This document shows, piece by piece, positions 5,051-5,453 of a stretch of DNA of 5,453 nucleotides. Position 1 is the stretch's first letter. Each line of letters begins with the position of its first letter. The DNA lies in assembly GCA_023405705.1 (NCBI GenBank), contig JAEXXR010000572.1, positions 1 through 5,453 on the forward strand, given 5' to 3'. The translations under genes and the position numbers were made by a program. Source of the stretch: Actinomycetes bacterium (GTDB lineage Bacteria; Actinomycetota; Thermoleophilia; Solirubrobacterales; Solirubrobacteraceae). The notes below the pieces were generated by a model. That model saw only the letters and a list, made by a program, of their open reading frames with translations. It was not told the DNA's origin and did not search any database.

Positions 5051-5453
5051 GCGAGGCGGCGGACGGCTCCGGCGGCCTCTCGGCGGGCGCGCGCGACTTC
5101 GCGCCGAGCGCGCGCGGCTTCGCGCCGGCCGCCGACCATCCGCGCCCGCAGCTGCGGCGGGCGTGGACCTCGCTCGACGGGCGCTGGTCGTTCGCGTGGG
5201 ACCGCGCCGCCGGCTGGCGCTCCCCGCAGGAGGTCGTCTTCGACGCGGAGATCGAGGTCCCGTTCGCCCCGGAGACGGCGGCGAGCGGGCTCGGCGTCGT
5301 CGAGCCGTGGAGCACCTGCTGGTACCGGCGCTCGTTCGACGTGCCGGCGCTGCGTGAGGGCGAGCGGCTGCTGATGCACTTCGGCGCCGTCGACCACGAC
5401 GCGACGGTGTGGGTGAACGGCTCGCAGGTCGCCCGCCACGAGGGCGGCTGGAC
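5047..5453 (+). CDS. Glycoside hydrolase family 2 protein, N-terminal part only (3' end cut)
   Basis: Start of a large glycosidase of the beta-galactosidase/beta-glucuronidase/beta-mannosidase family; 135 codons are present and the frame is open to the window end. After a 30-residue Ala/Gly/Arg/Pro tail comes the family 2 sugar-binding jelly-roll domain: HPRPQL (31-36), WTSLDGRWSFAWD, the IEVPFAPE segment, CWYRRSFD (91-98) and HFGAVDHDATVWVNG ending at 125, then HEGGW (131-135). These are hallmarks of GH2 N-terminal domains. The catalytic barrel and its two Glu residues lie beyond the window, so bond specificity is unknown. No signal peptide is visible, so the enzyme is probably cytoplasmic and acts on the imported glycoside. 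The ATG at 5047 overlaps the epimerase stop. The tail holds a 7-residue tandem repeat, and a later start would remove it. Confidence 0.9.
   Translation, partial: MSEAADGSGGLSAGARDFAPSARGFAPAADHPRPQLRRAWTSLDGRWSFAWDRAAGWRSPQEVVFDAEIEVPFAPETAASGLGVVEPWSTCWYRRSFDVPALREGERLLMHFGAVDHDATVWVNGSQVARHEGGW
5089..5130 (+). repeat. Two-copy 21-bp tandem repeat in the GH2 N-terminal tail
   Basis: Copies at 5089-5109 and 5110-5130 match at 18 of 21 positions and encode A-R-D-F-A-P-S and A-R-G-F-A-P-A. The unit is in frame and directly adjoining, consistent with a small slippage duplication in the disordered tail that precedes the sugar-binding domain. Copy number might vary between strains. Confidence 0.7.

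Noticed and set aside
5163..5357. Small plus-strand frame of 64 codons
   Set aside because: Shadow of the GH2 frame, Arg/Ala-rich, with no supporting site.

Overview
The window is one tightly packed, entirely plus-strand gene cluster of about 5.45 kb from a very GC-rich bacterium. Codons end almost always in G or C (CTC/CTG, ATC, GCG/GCC, GAC), and long spurious open frames fill the other five frames. The proteins resemble those of high-GC Actinobacteria. A soil group such as Thermoleophilia (Solirubrobacterales) is possible, but that is a low-confidence guess from codon flavour. Nothing seen is a phage, insertion sequence, CRISPR array or RNA gene.

Layout, left to right: (1) the 3' part of an ABC-transporter sugar-binding lipoprotein, with its lipobox at the very edge of the window; (2) and (3) two inner-membrane permeases of the MalF/UgpA and MalG/UgpE types, each with the EAA loop; (4) a medium-chain dehydrogenase/reductase that lacks the usual zinc ligands; (5) a TIM-barrel sugar epimerase/isomerase whose metal and substrate residues match the D-tagatose/D-psicose 3-epimerase spacing; (6) the 5' end of a glycoside hydrolase family 2 protein, cut by the window end. 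Junctions are 8-nt gaps, a 14-nt overlap or 4-nt ATGA overlaps. There is no intergenic stretch long enough for an internal promoter or terminator, so the six genes very probably form one operon whose promoter lies upstream of the window.

Together they look like a catabolic locus for a glycoside or oligosaccharide. The lipoprotein captures the sugar and the two permeases import it. No ATPase gene is present, so a shared MsiK-like ATPase or one outside the window is expected. The GH2 enzyme would cleave the glycosidic bond in the cytoplasm, and the dehydrogenase and epimerase would oxidise and epimerise the released sugar or the glycoside itself. The substrate cannot be read from the sequence.

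Points worth a second look are the pairing of a zinc-less dehydrogenase with a ketose-3-epimerase-like enzyme, the concentration of AGA arginine codons in the binding-protein gene, the GC-rich foldable low-complexity 5' ends of both permease genes, and a 7-residue tandem repeat at the start of the GH2 protein.
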